From: JBGUXS01 sp045118155
Lineage (GTDB): Bacteria; Pseudomonadota; Alphaproteobacteria; CAAHEQ01; UBA3637
DNA: 12,512 nucleotides
Assembly: GCA_045118155.1 (NCBI GenBank)
Contig: JBGUXS010000063.1
Location: 1 to 12,512, forward strand
Direction of reading: 5' to 3'
Part shown: positions 12,221 to 12,512 of the stretch, piece after piece
Numbering within the stretch: the first letter of the stretch is position 1
Layout of the letters: every line of letters starts with the position of its first letter
Translations under genes and position numbers: made by a program
Notes under the pieces: generated by a model
Seen by the model: the letters and a program-made list of their open reading frames with translations, nothing else
Databases searched by the model: none
Told to the model about the DNA's origin: nothing

Positions 12221-12365
12221 TTTTGTGTGAGACATTTCCCCCAAAAAAGAGTATCTTTTTGGGTAAGATCGGGGGATCGTATAGGGAACGGGGGCGTGAT
12301 AAAAAAAACTTGTGCCGTGAAAAAAAATGTGCCACAATGGCTTTGACTTGAAGAAGGAGGTCCTT

Positions 12366-12512
12366 ATGGATGAATTTGATAAAATAAATGCTTTTTCGCA
12401 AAACCTAAGCCAAAATCCCCCCAAAGAAGAAGGGGATGATGCCGCTTTTTATACGGAAGAAACCGGCCTTTCCACCCCGTTTTCCCCGATGAACGAAGAA
12501 ATGCCCCCTATG
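12366..12512 (+). CDS. 5' end of an unidentified acidic protein gene (runs off the window)
   Basis: ATG at 12366 follows a very strong AAGGAGG (12354-12360) with 5-nt spacing, and the frame stays open for the 49 codons to the window edge. The visible N-terminus is hydrophilic and acidic (MDEFDKINAFSQNLSQNPP, KEEGDDAAFYTEE) with several Pro and Met, and looks disordered; no signal peptide. Nothing identifies the family. Confidence 0.7.
   Translation, partial: MDEFDKINAFSQNLSQNPPKEEGDDAAFYTEETGLSTPFSPMNEEMPPM

Larger units (their letters stand above)
11864..12365. other. Gene-poor region upstream of the last gene
   Basis: No credible gene on either strand: the open frames lack ribosome binding sites and are compositionally odd. 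It contains a hairpin repeat (12028-12059), a tandem 10-mer (12201-12220), a TTGACA at 12192-12197 without a good -10, and a duplicated TGTGCC (12311-12316 and 12328-12333) shortly before the start codon at 12366. A weak promoter candidate is TTGTGC 12310-12315, 17 bp, CACAAT 12333-12338. Confidence 0.5.

Noticed and set aside
12002..12424. Overlapping minus-strand open frames of 140 and 93 codons
   Set aside because: They run antisense through the hairpin, the tandem 10-mer and the well-signalled start at 12366, with no ribosome binding site and a Phe/Ser/Pro-rich composition typical of random frames.

Overview
The window looks like a chromosomal segment of a moderately AT-rich Gram-negative bacterium. 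It carries a lipopolysaccharide-core/lipid A gene cluster (Kdo transferase, LpxK, LpxL-type acyltransferase), a small lipoprotein, and accessory genes typical of host-associated bacteria: a secreted-looking ankyrin-repeat protein and tandem-repeat proteins of unknown family. An alphaproteobacterial endosymbiont or intracellular lineage (Holosporales/Paracaedibacter-like) fits best, but this is inferred from gene content only; no marker gene in the window proves it.

Layout. 1-291 is the 3' end of an unidentified + strand gene. 534-3941 is a minus-strand operon of accessory genes read from a very good promoter at 3976-4004: a 31-codon ORF, a 720-residue protein made of seven copies of an ~83-residue module, a ~225-residue protein with two divergent copies, and a ~120-140-residue protein with one copy whose 5' end looks frameshifted. 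All ten modules share a helix-turn-helix-like first half and an FxGxDGxxYPLVE-type second half. This is the most novel system in the window. 4176-4508 is a divergent 110-aa gene of unknown role, ending in a bidirectional terminator.

4569-7695 (minus) is the housekeeping block waaA-lpxK-lpxL-like, with genes overlapping by 4 and 13 nt, so probably one transcript making and decorating the lipid A-Kdo part of LPS. Divergent from it are a receiver-less OmpR-type winged-helix regulator (7809-8306) and a small lipoprotein (8374-8679), closed by a strong bidirectional terminator.

8736-11551 (minus) is a second accessory stretch: a 91-aa acidic protein with two DDDPFGLK motifs held identical despite synonymous divergence, a 553-aa ankyrin protein with a signal peptide, and a 167-aa orphan gene. 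The last is flanked by direct repeats, one copy of which contains a 14-15-unit hexanucleotide array and runs into a long purine/pyrimidine hairpin. 11864-12365 is gene-poor and holds another hairpin repeat and a tandem 10-mer, before the 5' end of an unidentified + strand gene at 12366.

Several accessory genes (3941, 10765, 11551 and the lipoprotein at 8374) share one promoter design: a TTGACA/TTGTCA -35, exactly 17 bp, then an extended TGn -10. The first three also share a TAAAAA stretch just upstream of the -35.
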